64,000 nucleotides of DNA from Dokdonella_A sp044227025 (GCF_044227025.1 NZ_JBGAFX010000009.1:12588-76587); one strand, 5' to 3'. Shown: positions 7,799 to 19,579, counted from the first letter of the stretch. The notes: generated from the letters alone by a model not told the origin. Program-made: numbers and translations.

Positions 7799-9424
7799 TC
7801 AGCGCACGCGCTCGTAGTGGCGCACATGCAGGCCTGTATCGGACGGCGCCACCGCGAATTCGACCAGCACGTCGCCGGCGAGGAGGAGGAAGCGCACGCG
7901 CTCGCTGTCGTCCGATTCCGCGTTGGCGCATTGCATCAGTACCTGGCGATAGCGCTTGCGCGGATCGAACGGGGCGACCGCCGCGGCGTTCGCACCGTCG
8001 ACGCTGAAACCGCCCGTAGCGCGGCTGTAGAAGTAGCCGAGCGTCGTCAGCTGCGGGCTCTGCCCGGCCGGGGTCAACTGCGGCGTGTAGGTGAGCCCGC
8101 CGCTGTAACGCAACGCGCAGGATTCGACGTCGCGCATCGGCTCGGCGGCGTTCTCCGCATGGATATCGATCCTCGCATTGCCGTCGCCATCGCGACGAAT
8201 CCGTGCGCGGCCGCGTGTGGCCGGCATCGGGCCGATCCAGTTGCTCGCCTCCCGCTTGAGATCCCACTCGCCATCCCAGCTCGCGTCAAGCCGACCGGTC
8301 TCGCTCTGCATGCCTTCAGGTACCCATTCGTGATGGCCGAGGCGATGCAGCAGGAACACCGCCCAGCGCGGATCCTGCTTGAGCGTGCGGTCGATCTCCG
8401 CCTCGGCCTGGGCGAGCGTGTCGGCGAGGTCACGCCGGAATTCGGCGACGTCCGGCCCGGAAACGGCGATCTGGATGTTGTTCTGGTAGATCATCGTCGG
8501 GCCGAAACGCCAGTAGTCGGGACCGCTCCACGTCGATGGCGAGCCGCCGTAGTAAAGCTGCCGCCCCCAAGTGAGGTAACCGGGCGTGAGCGGCTTGCGG
8601 TTGAGCCGCAGGTCACCGAACGTCGCAGTCGCCCAGGACGCACTGGTGGTGTAGGGAACGATCGTGAACGCACGCGGCGCATCCTGCATCACGGCCTGGA
8701 TGACCGCCCAGCGCCGGAACGCATCGAGCTCCTGCGCGTCGCGCGCAACGTTTCCGCTGGCGCGGATGTCCATGAAGTCGAAACCCATCGCGCCATGGCG
8801 CAGCGCATCGAGGACGTGCCTCTGGTTCTCGCGCAACGCGCCCTTGCCGTCTGCCTGCTGCTGCCAGTTGACGATACGCCGCGCCGGATCCGTCGCCGGC
8901 ACGAAGCCGATCTGTTCGAGGCGCGCGTAGGCGATCGCCTTGCGCGCCGCATCCTCGTCGCAGGTCGATTCGATGCCGCTGCGATCGAGCACCGGCGTCG
9001 TCGCGCACTGGCGCAGGATGACTTCCGCGATCATGTCGCCGTGCTGCATCGCCTTGCGCATTGGAATGAGCCACGCCGCGTTGAACGCGGTGCGATAGCG
9101 GTCGTACTCGGCGTACGCCGCTTGCGTTGTCGCGATGCAGGCTTTCGATGCCGCTTCCGCGCGCGCGCTCGCCGCGGGGTCCGGCGGCGCATCGCTGCCG
9201 TCGCCCTCGTCGCCTTCCGGGTAGCAGTGATCGGTGTCGTCGTAGGCGAAGTGCGTCTCGGCCTCGGCCACATCGCGGCGCAGCGCCCACACGTCGATGA
9301 GCCCGCGCGCATCCACCACCGCCACGGGCTTGTAGGAACGCGCCGCCGGTTTCGGTACGTCGGCAGGCACCCCGACGGCCGACGCGCACACGGCGATCGC
9401 CGCCATGATCCAGCTCGATTCCAT
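7799..9424 (-). CDS. Large exported hypothetical protein
   Basis: This 541-residue protein has a signal peptide (IMAAIAVCASAVGVPA). A GGAGT ribosome site sits six bases before the ATG. The body is mixed alpha/beta with Cys residues spaced across residues 67-170 that may form disulphides, an acidic patch (DEGDGSDAPPDP), and a Tyr/Trp-rich middle (GYLTWGRQLYYGGSPSTWSG). No enzyme motif or repeat is recognisable and I cannot assign a family. Codon use matches its neighbours, so recent transfer is not indicated. It is probably periplasmic or secreted and is flanked by unrelated genes. Confidence 0.65.
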   Translation of the reverse strand: MESSWIMAAIAVCASAVGVPADVPKPAARSYKPVAVVDARGLIDVWALRRDVAEAETHFAYDDTDHCYPEGDEGDGSDAPPDPAASARAEAASKACIATTQAAYAEYDRYRTAFNAAWLIPMRKAMQHGDMIAEVILRQCATTPVLDRSGIESTCDEDAARKAIAYARLEQIGFVPATDPARRIVNWQQQADGKGALRENQRHVLDALRHGAMGFDFMDIRASGNVARDAQELDAFRRWAVIQAVMQDAPRAFTIVPYTTSASWATATFGDLRLNRKPLTPGYLTWGRQLYYGGSPSTWSGPDYWRFGPTMIYQNNIQIAVSGPDVAEFRRDLADTLAQAEAEIDRTLKQDPRWAVFLLHRLGHHEWVPEGMQSETGRLDASWDGEWDLKREASNWIGPMPATRGRARIRRDGDGNARIDIHAENAAEPMRDVESCALRYSGGLTYTPQLTPAGQSPQLTTLGYFYSRATGGFSVDGANAAAVAPFDPRKRYRQVLMQCANAESDDSERVRFLLLAGDVLVEFAVAPSDTGLHVRHYERVR

Positions 9425-9554
9425 GCGCTACTCCGAACAAGGCGACCGCGGTCCCCCAGGCGCCAGCAGCGTGGCGCGCGCGACTGTCCGCGAGCAGCCG
9501 GAATTCTGGCCGGAATCTGGCGCCTGGCGGAGTCCGGAAGGGCGCCAGCCGGCG

Positions 9555-9872
9555 CTATCGTTCCTCGACCGTCTTGGTCGTCTGGTCGACGACGTAGTGC
9601 AAGGTGTCACCGTTGTAGCTGCAGGTGATGTTGAGGCGCGTGTCGGAGACCTGTTCGAATTCCTTGACCCGATCGCACGATTTGCCGAGCGCGGCGAGCA
9701 TGTCGCGCATGCCCTTCCTGATTTCGGCTTCGTTCTTCTGCAGCTGCGCCTCGGCTTCCTTCGCGACGGCGTCGGCGTGCTCGAGCTCTTCGGCGGTCGG
9801 CGCCCGATCGCCCCCGGACGAACAAGCGGCGAGTGCCAACGCGAGCGCCGGCATCCAGTACTGCTTCGACAT
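9555..9872 (-). CDS. Small lipoprotein of unknown function
   Basis: The start at 9872 gives MSKQYWMPALALALAACSSGG, a textbook lipoprotein signal with lipobox LAAC and Cys at residue 17. A GGGGGA ribosome site lies six bases upstream; the ATG at 9878 is too close to it. Residues 25-60 form a Glu/Lys/Ala coiled-coil-like helix (EELEHADAVAKEAEAQLQK). The C-terminus contains two Cys residues and the strand-forming LNITCSYNGDTLHYVVD. The helical region recalls Lpp-like or DUF-type envelope lipoproteins. Function unknown. Confidence 0.7.
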   Translation of the reverse strand: MSKQYWMPALALALAACSSGGDRAPTAEELEHADAVAKEAEAQLQKNEAEIRKGMRDMLAALGKSCDRVKEFEQVSDTRLNITCSYNGDTLHYVVDQTTKTVEER

Positions 9873-10000
9873 GGACATTCCCCCAAAAACGGCGGACCCC
9901 ACGCCGCCGTGCCGGCGATTGTCATGCCGGCTTGTTGCAGGGTCAAGAACGTGCACGCAAGCGGGCCGCGCGCCGGCTGCCAGTGGACGGTTTCACTGCG

Positions 10001-11533
10001 TCACTCCGGCGCCGTTTGCTCCGTTGGCGCTGGCGCATCGTCCGGCCGGGCCGAACCGCTCATGTAGCGACCGAGCGTCGCCGCCGCATCGGCTGCGCCG
10101 AAGTCGTCGCTCCAGTCCTCCATCAGCGCCAACAGCATCAGCTTCTCGAACTCGGCGTCAAAGCGCTGCACAATCGCGTCAGGGTCCTTCACGCGTTTGT
10201 GGTCGCCGATCACGCCGAAATGCACGCGGCCGTTGTAGCTGAGTATCGACAGACCGAGTCCGATCGAGCCGGTCTGCGGTACCCAGAACATCAGCTCGCG
10301 CACCTCGACGCCGGCCATGAACAGCGGCTGCTGCGGACCGGGAACATTGGTTGCGACGGCGGTCGCCTTGCGGCTGAACAACTCGAGCGCGGGACCCTGC
10401 AGCGCGGCGGGCGCCATGCCGAGCGCGGCGAGCAGGCCGAACGCGACGACGGCCTGGCGACGCCCCTTCAGGTCGCGCATCGATGCGGCGACGCGTTCGA
10501 GGCGGCGCAGGGGATTCGGTTCGCCGATCGGCAGGTCGAGGAACACGAGGCCGAAATGATTGCCGAGCTTCTTCGCGTGTTCGAGCGGGCGCAGGTTCAC
10601 CGGCACGGTCGCGCGGATGGTCAGGCCGTCGACGTCCTCGCCGGTGTCGCGCAGATAGCCGCGGATCGCACCGGCAGCGCACGCGAGCAGCACGTCGTTG
10701 ACCGTGCAGAACAGCGCCTTTCCGAGCGTCTTCACCTCTTCGAGCTGCAATGGTTCGGCCCACGCCACGCGCTTGGCGACGCCCAGCTCGCCCTTGAGCG
10801 CGGTGACGGGATCATCGGCGAGGGTCAGCGCAATCGCGAGTTCACGCGTGATCTCGCTGCCTTCGTGCGCGAACTCCGCGGCGACGGCCGGATCGGCCAT
10901 CATCTGGGCGAGCTTGGCCCAGGTTCTTTCGCCGATCGCGACCACCTTGTGCAGGCCGCCCTGCATCGGTTCGAGCAGGCGTTCGAGCACGCCGCCGCGT
11001 TCGCGCTTGAGCCAGGTCTTCGCCAGTTCGGCGCGCGCTTCCGGCTGCGGCGCCGTGTCGGTCAGCGACAGCAGCACCTGCACCAGGGCGAGGCCGTCGG
11101 CGTAACAATGATGGATGCGCGCGACGAGCACGCCGCCGCTTCCCTCCGCCGAGGCGTAGTCCTCGATGACATGGAATTGCCACAGCGGCCGCGACATGTC
11201 GAGCGAGGTCGACGCGAGCTCGCTGACGAACGCTTGCAGCTCGGCCTTGCCCGCCGCGCCGGGCAGGCGCGCGACGCGCACGTGCGCATCGATGTCGAAG
11301 TCCGCATCGGTCTCCCAGCACGCGCTGTTCACCGACATCACGGCCTTCTGGCGAAAACGGCGGAACGCGAGGAACCGTTCGCACAGCAATGCCTTGATCC
11401 GCGAGGAATCGAGCGGTCCGGCGAACATCAGCACGCCGGTGATCATCATGCGGTTGGTCGGCCGCTCCATGCGCAACCAGGCCGTATCAACCTTGGCCAT
11501 CGACTCGCGCGCAGCCTGTTCCTGTTCGGGCAC
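10001..11533 (-). CDS. Wax ester synthase / diacylglycerol acyltransferase (WS/DGAT) family protein
   Basis: The 510-residue protein carries the WS/DGAT start signature VDTAWLRMERP and the catalytic HHxxxDG motif as HHCYADG at residues 141-147. Later come the family blocks NDVLLACAAGAIRGYL, PVNLRPLEH, GNHFGLVFLDLP and ATNVPGPQQPLFMAG. The enzyme transfers an acyl group from acyl-CoA to long-chain alcohols or diacylglycerol to make storage lipid, at the membrane surface. A GTG at 11533 with a GGGGAGA ribosome site six bases upstream is preferred to the ATG at 11500. The reading frame stays open far upstream, but that part is antisense to the antiporter gene. Confidence 0.9.
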   Translation of the reverse strand: MPEQEQAARESMAKVDTAWLRMERPTNRMMITGVLMFAGPLDSSRIKALLCERFLAFRRFRQKAVMSVNSACWETDADFDIDAHVRVARLPGAAGKAELQAFVSELASTSLDMSRPLWQFHVIEDYASAEGSGGVLVARIHHCYADGLALVQVLLSLTDTAPQPEARAELAKTWLKRERGGVLERLLEPMQGGLHKVVAIGERTWAKLAQMMADPAVAAEFAHEGSEITRELAIALTLADDPVTALKGELGVAKRVAWAEPLQLEEVKTLGKALFCTVNDVLLACAAGAIRGYLRDTGEDVDGLTIRATVPVNLRPLEHAKKLGNHFGLVFLDLPIGEPNPLRRLERVAASMRDLKGRRQAVVAFGLLAALGMAPAALQGPALELFSRKATAVATNVPGPQQPLFMAGVEVRELMFWVPQTGSIGLGLSILSYNGRVHFGVIGDHKRVKDPDAIVQRFDAEFEKLMLLALMEDWSDDFGAADAAATLGRYMSGSARPDDAPAPTEQTAPE

Positions 11534-11639
11534 CGTCGGTCTCCCCGCAGCGCGGCAGCGTAGGTGCCACCAGGCGCTTCGTGTAGCATCGGTGGAAGGC
11601 GAAAAAAACGCAACGCGGGAACTTGCTCGCAGCGAAACC

Positions 11640-11751
11640 CTCGACTCCGCGCTTGCGGGCCTGCGCTCGGGGCGAACGGGTTTCAAACGGCGATCGACCT
11701 GTTTCCTCCGTTCGCGTTGAACGCCGCAAGCGATGGCGAGCGAAGTCGATA
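11640..11751. repeat. About 110-bp inverted-repeat element, intergenic copy
   Basis: Left arm TCGACTCCGCGCTTGCG followed by CCTGCGCTCGGGGCGAACGG pairs imperfectly with the right arm CCGTTCGCG...GAGCGAAGTCGA. The unit closely resembles the element embedded in copB at 59709-59819: the two share the CCTGCGCTCGGGG core, the TCGACT ends and nearly the same length. It fills most of the 280-bp gap between the divergent WS/DGAT and antiporter genes. It has no coding capacity, so if mobile it would need a transposase in trans. Confidence 0.6.
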
Positions 11752-11815
11752 CGCCCGCGATCCTTCGACTCCGCCGTTCAACCACTTCCCTTCCGACCAA
11801 CCAGACCAGGACGAC

Positions 11816-13024
11816 ATGCAGCACGGCGCCGAAATCCTGCTCAGCCTGTTCGCGATCTTCGTCGCGGCACAAGTCGGCGCCGAGATTGCGCAGCGCCTGA
11901 AACTGCCCGGCGTGGTCGGAGAGATCGTCGCCGGCTGCGCGATCGGGCCTTCCGCGCTCGGACTGGTCCGGCCCGAGCAGATAGCCGCGGGCACCCCGCT
12001 GGACGTGCTGGCCGAGATCGGCGTGGTGCTGCTGCTGTTCGCGGTCGGCCTCGAGACGCGCCTCGACGACCTCAAGAAGGTCGGCAGGAGTGCATTGCTG
12101 GTCGGCGTGCTCGGGGTCGTCGTGCCGTTCGCGCTCGGGGCCCTGTGGGCGCACGGCAACGGCTTCGAATGGACCCGGTCGTTGTTCGTCGCCGCCGCGT
12201 TCGTCGCGACGTCGGCCGGCATCACCGCGCGCGTGCTGCAGGAACTCGGCGTGCTGACCCGCATCGAGGCGCGGGTGATCCTCGGCGCCGCGGTGATCGA
12301 CGACATCCTCGCGATGCTGCTGCTCGGCGTGGTCACCTCGCTGCAGGGTGGCGAAGGCATCAACGTGAAGGGCCTCCTGTTCGTGCTCGCGCAGGCCGTC
12401 GGCTTCGTCGTGGTGATCGGCTGGGTCGGCAGCCGCGTGATGCGCCGGCGCGCGCATTGGCTCGACCGACCGATCAATCCGCTGTCGCCGTTGACGATCG
12501 CGCTCGCGATCTGCCTCGGGCTTGCGTATCTGTCGACCGAATTCGGCCTCGCCGCGATCATCGGCGCCTTCCTCGCCGGCATGATCGCGTCGGAAGTACC
12601 GCAGCGCGAGGAGCTCGAACACCAGATGCAGCCGCTGCTCGCGCTGCTGACGCCCTTCTTCTTCGTCGTGACCGGGGCGAAGATCGACCTGTCGGTATTC
12701 GCGAGCGCGGACGCGCTGTGGATGCTCGCGATCGCGACCCTCATCGCGATCGTGTCCAAGCTCGTCGGCGGTTTCCTCGGCGCGTTGTCGCTGGGAGCAC
12801 GCAGCGCCCTGATCGTCGGCGTCGGCATGGTGCCACGCGGCGAAGTCGGCGTCGTCATCGCGAGCCTCGGCCTTGCCGCGGGCGTGTTCTCCAACCAGAC
12901 CTATGCGGTCATCGTCGCGATGTCGCTGCTGACCTCCATCGTTACGCCGCCGGTGCTGTCGCTGCTGCTCGCGCGGGACAGGGACGCTGGCACGCCCCCG
13001 CCCGGACCGGCAGCGCGTCTCTAG
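11816..13024 (+). CDS. CPA2-family cation:proton antiporter (Kef-type membrane domain)
   Basis: The 402-residue protein has about 12 hydrophobic segments and no TrkA-N or RCK domain, so it is a stand-alone Na+/H+ or K+/H+ exchanger domain. Family landmarks are RLKLPGVVGEIVAGCAIGPS near residue 28, GVVLLLFAVGLETRLDDL near residue 78, LGAAVIDDILAMLLLGVV with the ion-binding Asp pair, and GMVPRGEVGVVIASLGLAAG near the end. It exchanges monovalent cations for protons across the inner membrane. The ATG at 11816 follows an AGGACGAC site. Its TAG stop shares the palindrome CTAG with the stop of the convergent beta-helix gene. Confidence 0.9.
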   Translation: MQHGAEILLSLFAIFVAAQVGAEIAQRLKLPGVVGEIVAGCAIGPSALGLVRPEQIAAGTPLDVLAEIGVVLLLFAVGLETRLDDLKKVGRSALLVGVLGVVVPFALGALWAHGNGFEWTRSLFVAAAFVATSAGITARVLQELGVLTRIEARVILGAAVIDDILAMLLLGVVTSLQGGEGINVKGLLFVLAQAVGFVVVIGWVGSRVMRRRAHWLDRPINPLSPLTIALAICLGLAYLSTEFGLAAIIGAFLAGMIASEVPQREELEHQMQPLLALLTPFFFVVTGAKIDLSVFASADALWMLAIATLIAIVSKLVGGFLGALSLGARSALIVGVGMVPRGEVGVVIASLGLAAGVFSNQTYAVIVAMSLLTSIVTPPVLSLLLARDRDAGTPPPGPAARL

Positions 13025-15144
13025 CCGTCGAAGCCATCCGTGAAGATGCGGTCGTCTCGGCATGCATCACCCTGCGCGCCCTGCGCCATCACGTTGAACG
13101 CGGCATGGGCGGGGAACATCGGCGAACCCGCCCCGACTGCCTCGATGTACCAGTGACCAGGCGCACCGGCGAGCCCGGCGCGATAGCCGACCACGAAGGG
13201 GACGTCGTCGAGCACCGTGCCGGCGCTGTAGTTGCCGTCGGCGCGCGTGACCTGCACCGCCACGCACGGATTGTCGTCGAGCAGGGGATGTTCCAGCCTG
13301 ACTTCAGTCGCCGCTGCGGCACCAACCTCGGCGACCATCCAGTTCTGGCTCGTGAACAGGTCGGTGACGATGACGTTGAACGAGACGCCGATCGCCATGT
13401 CGGCGAGGTCCTCGTTGCGGACGTACCAGTGGGCTCCGAAGTACTCGAGGCCGATGCGGTGGTCGTGGTAGGTGCCGCCGATTCCGCCGGGGTTCCAGTT
13501 GTGCGTGACGAACGCAACGGCCTCCGGATGGCCGTTCAACCCGGCATCGTCGAGCATGGTGTAGTTGGCGCTCGAATTGCCGGCTGTGCTCGTGTGCACG
13601 TAGTGAGCACGGCTGTCGATCGGCGCAAACACGTTGAAACCTCGACCGACGCTCAGCGGGGAAGCATTCTCATGGAAGATCGACCAGTGCGACGGCGAGC
13701 CGTCGTCCTCGAATACACCGAGTGTGTTGGCCGACTCCGCGCCCGCCGAAGATGCGCGCACGGGCGTCGCCAGCAGGACGGCATTGGTCGCCAGCGTCCA
13801 CATGGGTTCGTCGATCCGGGTGTAGTCGCCGCCTGGAATGGTGTTCGCGGTGGTGGAACGATGCGTGCCGCTGCGATCGACGCTCAGTTCATAGGCGCCG
13901 ATGTCGACACCGGCCACCACGCGCGACTCGCCATCCGCATCGAAGCCGTAACCGAACAGCGTTGTCGGCACGTCGGCCGTGTTGCCGGTGTCCACCGCCG
14001 GAGAAGCGAGGCTTGACGGGCGCGGATTGACCAGGCTGGCGAGCAACGGGTCACCGTTCACGGTGCCCGGACCCGGCGTGAAGCTGTCGCCGCCGTTGCC
14101 GTGGACGAGGTTGTAACCGTTGCTCACTGCGCCAGCCAGGCCGCTGTCGATGGCGAGGCCGGTCGCCACATTGAAGGCCACGAGGTTGTTCGCCACGCGT
14201 CCGGAACTCGAATCGGCGCCGAAGCGGCTCACCTCCACGCCGAGAATGTTGCCGACCACGGTGTTGTTGACGAGGCGCAGCGCCGTGTTCGTCAGCGCGA
14301 CCATCAGGGATGCTTCACCACCGGCCGGTCCGCGCGCGCCGACGACGACGTTGTCGAGCACGTCCATGGTGTTGGCCGTACTGCCCGGGTTCCATGCCGC
14401 GCGGATGCCCTTCTGGTAGCCGCCGCCATCGATGACGTTGTCGTTGATGGCCATGCTGCCGAAGCCGTTCGCGGAGAGCGCGATCGCGGTGGCCGGAACG
14501 TTGCGAAGATGCACGCGGTTGCGGAACACGTTGATGTGCCATTCGCCCCCGAGGCTGTAAGCGCCGACGCCGCCCGACAAGGTGGTCGTCGCGCCGCCAA
14601 GCTCGATGACGTTGTCGCCGATTGCGACGTGCGCCGGGCCGGTACCCGCGTCGCCCACCTGGATGGCTCCCTCGCCCGTGCTGGTGCTCGTTTCCTCGAA
14701 GCGCAACCGGCTCAGCGTGTAGGAACTGTCGGTGTCGCTGCGATGGGTCACCCTCAGCTGCCCATGGCGCAGGACCAGGTGCTCGATGTCGATGTTCACC
14801 GCGCCGCTGGTCGGAGAATCGACGTCGATACGGCGTCCCGGCGCGAACACGGCGTCGATTCCGGCGGCACCGGCCAGGGTCAACGATTTGGAGATGGAAA
14901 GACTTTCGTCCACTGCGGTGTAGCCGTCGGGAAGCAGCAGCTCGTCGTTGCCGATGAGTACGGTATCGCCCGGCGCCGCGGCGTCGATGCAGGCCTGCAG
15001 GGTCGCCTGGCAGGCGCCGATGCCGCTCAGGTTTGGCCATAGGTAGGTGGTGGCCGCGTGCGCTCGCGGCCCGAAGGCGCCGAACGCTGCAACGACGAGG
15101 GCTGACGCGAGCTTTCGCGCGATGACCTTCGAATGGCTGTTCAT
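13021..15144 (-). CDS. Secreted right-handed beta-helix protein with IF-x-DGF tail
   Basis: The 707-residue protein starts MNSHSKVIARKLASALVVA and is cleaved near AHA-A at about residue 29. An AGGAG site precedes the ATG at 15144. Residues about 40-400 show parallel beta-helix rungs of the pectate-lyase-like, choice-of-anchor type: repeated N-x-V/I turns such as NDNVIDGG, DNVVVG, NNTVVGN and NNLVAFN, followed by a GVDIGAYE motif. The remaining 300 residues carry two copies of a roughly 100-residue unit, each with an HWY-type motif (GAHWYVRNEDLADM, then GHWYIEAVG). The chain ends DDRIFTDGFDG. Such proteins are extracellular; the ligand or polysaccharide is unknown. Confidence 0.8.
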   Translation of the reverse strand: MNSHSKVIARKLASALVVAAFGAFGPRAHAATTYLWPNLSGIGACQATLQACIDAAAPGDTVLIGNDELLLPDGYTAVDESLSISKSLTLAGAAGIDAVFAPGRRIDVDSPTSGAVNIDIEHLVLRHGQLRVTHRSDTDSSYTLSRLRFEETSTSTGEGAIQVGDAGTGPAHVAIGDNVIELGGATTTLSGGVGAYSLGGEWHINVFRNRVHLRNVPATAIALSANGFGSMAINDNVIDGGGYQKGIRAAWNPGSTANTMDVLDNVVVGARGPAGGEASLMVALTNTALRLVNNTVVGNILGVEVSRFGADSSSGRVANNLVAFNVATGLAIDSGLAGAVSNGYNLVHGNGGDSFTPGPGTVNGDPLLASLVNPRPSSLASPAVDTGNTADVPTTLFGYGFDADGESRVVAGVDIGAYELSVDRSGTHRSTTANTIPGGDYTRIDEPMWTLATNAVLLATPVRASSAGAESANTLGVFEDDGSPSHWSIFHENASPLSVGRGFNVFAPIDSRAHYVHTSTAGNSSANYTMLDDAGLNGHPEAVAFVTHNWNPGGIGGTYHDHRIGLEYFGAHWYVRNEDLADMAIGVSFNVIVTDLFTSQNWMVAEVGAAAATEVRLEHPLLDDNPCVAVQVTRADGNYSAGTVLDDVPFVVGYRAGLAGAPGHWYIEAVGAGSPMFPAHAAFNVMAQGAQGDACRDDRIFTDGFDG

Positions 15145-15271
15145 GTTTGCTCCTGTTTCGGCACCCGCTGGCGCCGATCTCCTCCATACGGGGAATCGCG
15201 CCGATTCCGTGCACGCACCGCCACGGCATGAGTTAGCCTTGCCGTACATCGGCTTCCAGCGCGGATCGGCC

Positions 15272-15862
15272 GTGAACGGAACATCCATCAACGGGGACGC
15301 ACTGACGGCAGTCACTGCACTGCTGCACGACCTGGCCGGTCGCGGCGACGGGGTGTCGCGCCTGTTCGAGCAGATGCAGCACGACCTGCGCCGGGTCGCG
15401 CACCGCGAACGAATGTCGGTGCGCGCGAGCGATACCTTGTCGACGACGGCGCTGGTGCACGAGGCCTTCCTCAAGTTCGAGCGCACCGCCCTGCCGCAAT
15501 TCGCCGACCGCAGGCACTTCTACGGCGTCGCAGCGCGTGCGATGCGCCAGGTGCTGGTCGATCACGCGCGTGCGCACCTCGCCGACAAGCGGGGCGCCGG
15601 TGCAGCACACGACACCCTCGGCGCCGTCGACCGCGAGGTCGATTCGAATCATCGCGACGCCGAACGCCTGTTCGAAATCAATGCCGCACTCGACCAACTG
15701 GATGCCGTTCGGCCGCGTCTTGCCCAGGTGGTCTACCTGCGCTTCTACGCCGGCCTCAGCGACGCCGAGATCGGCAACGTGCTCGATGTCGATGAAAGCA
15801 CCGTGCGCCGCGACTGGCTGAAGGCACGCGGCTGGCTCTACCAGCACCTCGGAAGCGCCTGA
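15272..15862 (+). CDS. ECF sigma factor, kinase-linked type (module 1)
   Basis: The 196-residue protein belongs to the ECF-like group whose sigma-2 region reads LSTTALVHEAFLKFE, then RRHFYGVAARAMRQVLVDHAR; region 4 reads YLRFYAGLSDAEIGNVLDVDESTVRRDW. It directs RNA polymerase to a dedicated promoter set. No anti-sigma gene is present. The kinase gene begins one base after its TGA, which implies co-translation. Thr-Thr stands where most ECF factors carry an acidic DAED-type motif, as in factors activated by Ser/Thr phosphorylation. The GTG at 15272 is the likely start because upstream sequence antisense to the beta-helix signal peptide is not protein-like. The ribosome site is weak. Confidence 0.85.
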   Translation: MNGTSINGDALTAVTALLHDLAGRGDGVSRLFEQMQHDLRRVAHRERMSVRASDTLSTTALVHEAFLKFERTALPQFADRRHFYGVAARAMRQVLVDHARAHLADKRGAGAAHDTLGAVDREVDSNHRDAERLFEINAALDQLDAVRPRLAQVVYLRFYAGLSDAEIGNVLDVDESTVRRDWLKARGWLYQHLGSA

Positions 15863-15863
15863 T

Positions 15864-18532
<2,669 letters not shown>

Positions 18533-18560
<28 letters not shown>

Positions 18561-18982
18561 CGCTCCATGAAACGGTGCGGATGCGTGAGCGGCGTGAAGC
18601 CGTACTTCGCGTAGAGCTCGTGCGCGTCGCGGGTCGCGAGCACGAACCGACGGATGCGCTGCAGGTCCGGATGCGCCATCACGTAATCCATCAGGTGTTT
18701 CGACAGGCCGCGACCGCGCACATCGGGCAACACGAACACGTCGCACAGGTAGGCGAAGCCGACGCCGTCGGTGACGACGCGTGCGAACGCGACCTGGCGC
18801 GTTCCATCATAGGCGCCGAAGCAGGTCGAATTGGCGATGCTGCGTTCGACCAGATTGCGGTGGATACCGGGCACCCAGTACGAATCGCGACTCAGGAATT
18901 CATGGATCGCAGCGACATCCAGGCGCGCGCGATCGCAGGAGAATAGGATGCCATCCACCATCCGATCTTCGTGTCCGCCCAT
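18533..18982 (-). CDS. GNAT family N-acetyltransferase
   Basis: This protein of about 149 residues contains a compact GNAT fold with the acetyl-CoA binding motif VLPDVRGRGLSKHLMDYVM and the C-terminal ELYAKYGFTPL strand typical of the single-domain class. It would transfer acetyl from acetyl-CoA to an unknown amine. Two starts are possible: ATG 18982 has a GGAG site seven bases upstream, and ATG 18961 gives MVDGILFSCDRARL, which fits homologues better. Either start makes its 5' end overlap the 5' end of the divergent Slp-like gene. Its stop lies inside the end of the module-1 kinase gene. Confidence 0.85.
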
Positions 18983-19472
18983 GGCCCGCTCCGTCTCGAT
19001 CGCCCTTGCCTGCGCCTTGGTGGCGCTCTCCGGCTGCGCCACGCCCGCGTTCAAGGGCGCCCCGCCTCCGGGACCGCCGCCGGCCGAGGTCGCCGCGGCC
19101 CCCGAACGCTACCACGATGCGACGGTCGTCTGGGGCGGAAAGATCCTCGCGATCGACAATCTCGCGGAAACGACCGCGGTGCAGGTCGTCGCCTATCCAC
19201 TCGACCGCAACCAGCGCCCGGACACGCGCGCGCCGTCGATCGGGCGCTTCGTGCTCGCGATGCCCGGCTATGTCGAGGCAGCGGACTATCCGCCGGGTCG
19301 CTGGCTGAGCGTACGCGGGCACATCGTCGGCAGCGAAGTGCACCGCATCCAGGAACGCGACGTCGTGCATCCGCGCATCGCGCCCGAAGAGGTGCATCGC
19401 TGGCCGCGCGAATTCCCCGATGAGCACGGGCACTGGAGCTTCGGTGTCGGCATCGGTGGCGTGATCCGCTGA
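18948..19472 (+). CDS. Slp family outer-membrane lipoprotein
   Basis: The product contains a lipoprotein signal (MARSVSIALACALVALSGC) whose lipobox is LSGC. The mature part resembles E. coli Slp: VWGGKILAIDNLAETT, then VVAYPLDRNQRP, then GRFVLAMPGYVEAADYPPGRWLSVRGHI, the beta-rich Slp fold. Slp proteins are starvation- or acid-linked outer-membrane lipoproteins. The ATG at 18948 has an AGGAG site at the right distance and adds 11 residues before the signal; the ATG at 18981 gives the shorter form. A dispersed palindrome follows about 30 bp after its stop. Confidence 0.8.
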   Translation: MPSTIRSSCPPMARSVSIALACALVALSGCATPAFKGAPPPGPPPAEVAAAPERYHDATVVWGGKILAIDNLAETTAVQVVAYPLDRNQRPDTRAPSIGRFVLAMPGYVEAADYPPGRWLSVRGHIVGSEVHRIQERDVVHPRIAPEEVHRWPREFPDEHGHWSFGVGIGGVIR

Positions 19473-19503
19473 TCGGGTGCCGCAATGCCAAGGGAAACCG
19501 ACG

Positions 19504-19579
19504 TGTGGGAGCGCCGGAAGGCGCGATGCTTTTCGTGGCTCGACGGCTGAACTGCATCGCGGCTTCCGCCGCTCCCACA
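19504..19579. repeat. REP/REPIN-like inverted pair, copy 1
   Basis: Starts TGTGGGAGCGCCGGAAGGCG and ends CGGCTTCCGCCGCTCCCACA, two inverted REP-like units about 30 bp apart. The same pair with minor changes occurs at 51766-51837. It lies between the Slp-like gene and the convergent PQQ dehydrogenase gene. Confidence 0.7.

Noticed and set aside
10001..13063. A 1020-residue leftward fusion of WS/DGAT with an N-terminal extension
   Set aside because: The extra 500 residues are antisense to the CPA2 antiporter and are Arg/Glu/Gln-rich junk; the real start has a good ribosome site at 11533.
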